Origin: CAUSWF01 sp963535465
GTDB lineage: Bacteria > Bacillota_I > Bacilli_A > RF39 > UBA660
Length of the DNA stretch: 64,000 bases
Assembly: GCA_963535465.1 (NCBI GenBank)
Contig: CAUSWF010000003.1
Location: forward strand, 1 to 64,000
Direction: 5' to 3'
The notes under the pieces were generated by a model, which made no database searches, was not told the DNA's origin, and worked only from the letters and a program-made list of their open reading frames with translations. Position 1 is the stretch's first letter. Each line of letters starts with the position of its first letter. The translations under genes and the position numbers were made by a program. Of the stretch, positions 63,035 through 64,000 are shown one piece after another.

Positions 63035-63441
63035 TATTTAGTTTTTTTCTTTAATAGATCTCTTATTTCTTCAAGTAACTTAACATCTTCGCTCTTAACA
63101 ACTGGTGCAGCCACTTCTTCTGCCTTATCATTTTTCTTTAATTTTTCAATTAATTTTATAATTACAAATATACAAGCAGCAATAATTAAAAAATCAACTA
63201 TAGATTGAATAAATTGACCATACATAATTTTAGAACTACCAATATCAATTGATAACATACTAAAATTAAGTCCTCCTAATAATACCCCTATAACTGGCAT
63301 TAAAATATCATTAACTAAACTGCTAACTATTTTACCAAAAGCAGCTCCGATAATAACACCAACTGCCATATCAATAACATTTCCTTTTGATATAAATTCT
63401 TTGAATTCTAACAATCCTTTTTTTAAATTTTCTTTTTTCAT
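63034..63441 (-). CDS. mscL: Large-conductance mechanosensitive channel
   Basis: Pentameric emergency release valve under hypo-osmotic shock. Amphipathic N-terminus [30 protein letters not shown] (in two parts; TM1 about 18-45), TM2 (about 72-95, [20 protein letters not shown]) and a Lys-rich cytoplasmic helix. 135 aa, normal. First gene of the mscL-dusB-RDD-lysS operon, preceded by a -10 TATAAT (63458-63463) and SD GGAGG. Confidence 0.97.
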   Translation of the reverse strand: MKKENLKKGLLEFKEFISKGNVIDMAVGVIIGAAFGKIVSSLVNDILMPVIGVLLGGLNFSMLSIDIGSSKIMYGQFIQSIVDFLIIAACIFVIIKLIEKLKKNDKAEEVAAPVVKSEDVKLLEEIRDLLKKKTK

Positions 63442-63510
63442 ATTTCCTCCTGCCTCAATTATATATTATTTTATCTATTTTGAAAAGAAAAATAGATTAT
63501 TTTAATACAA

Positions 63511-63540
63511 ACAAAAAATAGATTGCATTTGCAATCTATT
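63511..63540 (-). terminator. Terminator of ftsH
   Basis: Ten-base perfect stem AATAGATTGC/GCAATCTATT with AAAT loop, then six T on the minus strand; includes the ftsH stop codon. Confidence 0.92.
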
Positions 63541-64000
63541 CCATAGCTTTTATTAATTCACTTTTACTCATTTTAGTATATTCTTTAATACCTTTTTTCT
63601 TAGCTAATTCTTTTAGCTTTGTTATAGACATACTTTCTAAATTAGTATCATCATCTTCTTCTGGCATTACTCCATTTTCAACTAAATAATCAATTTGTTC
63701 TTTAGTTAAAGTTTCATATTCTAATAAAGTCTCTGCAATTAAATTTAATAAATCTCTATTCTTTTTAATAATCTTAGTAGCCTCATCATGACAACCATTA
63801 ATTATCTTTCTCATTTCCATATCTATTTCATTAGCAACTTCATTTGAAAAATGTTGTGGTTTATTATAATCTCTTCCTAAAAATACATTTCCAGAAACAT
63901 CCTCAAATTGTAATGGACCTAAATCACTCATACCATACTCTGTAACCATAGCTCTAGCTATCTTAGTAGCTTTAGAAAAATCATTTGATGCACCTGTGGT
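63536..64000 (-). CDS. ftsH: FtsH metalloprotease, C-terminal part, with Rho_N/SAP-like tail
   Basis: The frame is open to the right edge; the first in-window codons read TTGASNDFSKATKIARAMVT, matching FtsH after its zinc site. EYGMSDLGPLQFE and EVANEIDMEMRKIINGCHDEA follow and are typical of the M41 helical end. After an acidic linker, the last about 32 residues (MSITKLKELAKKKGIKEY and then MSKSELIKAME) look like a Rho_N/SAP helix-extension-helix motif, uncommon for FtsH. The AAA domain and transmembrane part lie outside the window. Confidence 0.92.
   Translation of the reverse strand, partial: TTGASNDFSKATKIARAMVTEYGMSDLGPLQFEDVSGNVFLGRDYNKPQHFSNEVANEIDMEMRKIINGCHDEATKIIKKNRDLLNLIAETLLEYETLTKEQIDYLVENGVMPEEDDDTNLESMSITKLKELAKKKGIKEYTKMSKSELIKAME

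Overview
This window reads as chromosomal DNA from a very AT-rich, low-GC Gram-positive bacterium that makes peptidoglycan. It has EzrA, MurD, three FemAB-type peptidyltransferases, a VanY-fold protein, an NlpC/P60 hydrolase and a sortase with a surface adhesin. The genes are short, tightly packed and typical of Bacilli. UGA is used as a stop, though rarely (the genes ending at 13148, 15900, 54416 and 61465). Trp is UGG throughout, so the Mycoplasma genetic code does not apply. The gene order matches Bacillus, while small size, missing biosynthetic genes and many short lineage-specific membrane proteins suggest an uncultured, host-associated, non-sporulating Bacilli lineage of the RF39/Erysipelotrichia-Mollicutes neighbourhood. 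That placement is inference.

Left part (1-22 kb): the start of a prepilin-like gene is cut by the left edge, then engB, nrnA, ackA, thiI, ezrA, rpsD (plus strand, with a perfect promoter and a structured S4-type leader), a histidine phosphatase, tyrS under a tyrosine T-box, ytxH/ytxG-like genes, an acidic division-like protein, a lipoprotein and trmB. This resembles the ackA-thiI-ezrA-rpsD-tyrS-ytxGH-trmB-ytqA arm of Bacillus. A plus-strand fem pair, a Fic protein, two unknown proteins, a GH31 enzyme and a degenerate VanY protein follow, then ytqA and DUF1294.

Middle (21.5-38.6 kb): an accessory surface block holds a two-repeat membrane protein, a thioester adhesin and a sortase whose gene overlaps it. 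Next come the c-di-AMP pair cdaA-cdaR, a first RNase R, an NlpC/P60 enzyme and a membrane-anchored homologue of the streptococcal IgG protease IdeS/Mac. Then secG-rnr-smpB-ssrA (trans-translation and RNA quality control), murD and a third fem gene.

Right part (38.6-64 kb): the classic transcription-translation supercluster on the minus strand: cysS, mrnC, rlmB, a SigH-like sigma factor, a membrane protein, secE, nusG, rplK, rplA, rplJ, rplL, an RsmC-like methyltransferase, rpoB, rpoC, rpsL, rpsG, fusA, tuf. Upstream lie ftsH (partial), mscL, dusB, an RDD protein, lysS and a YfcC-family permease. Several r-protein leaders (L10, probable L11, possible L1, S4) can be read as autoregulatory RNAs, and many promoters are -35/17/-10 consensus.

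The most interesting observations are the IdeS/Mac-like protease, three neighbouring extracytoplasmic or carbohydrate enzymes with missing catalytic residues (GH31, VanY, sortase), a degenerate kinase-like membrane protein coupled to the sigma factor, and RNA leaders that appear to mimic ribosomal RNA. No CRISPR array, insertion sequence, prophage, rRNA or tRNA was seen; tmRNA is the only non-coding RNA gene identified with confidence.
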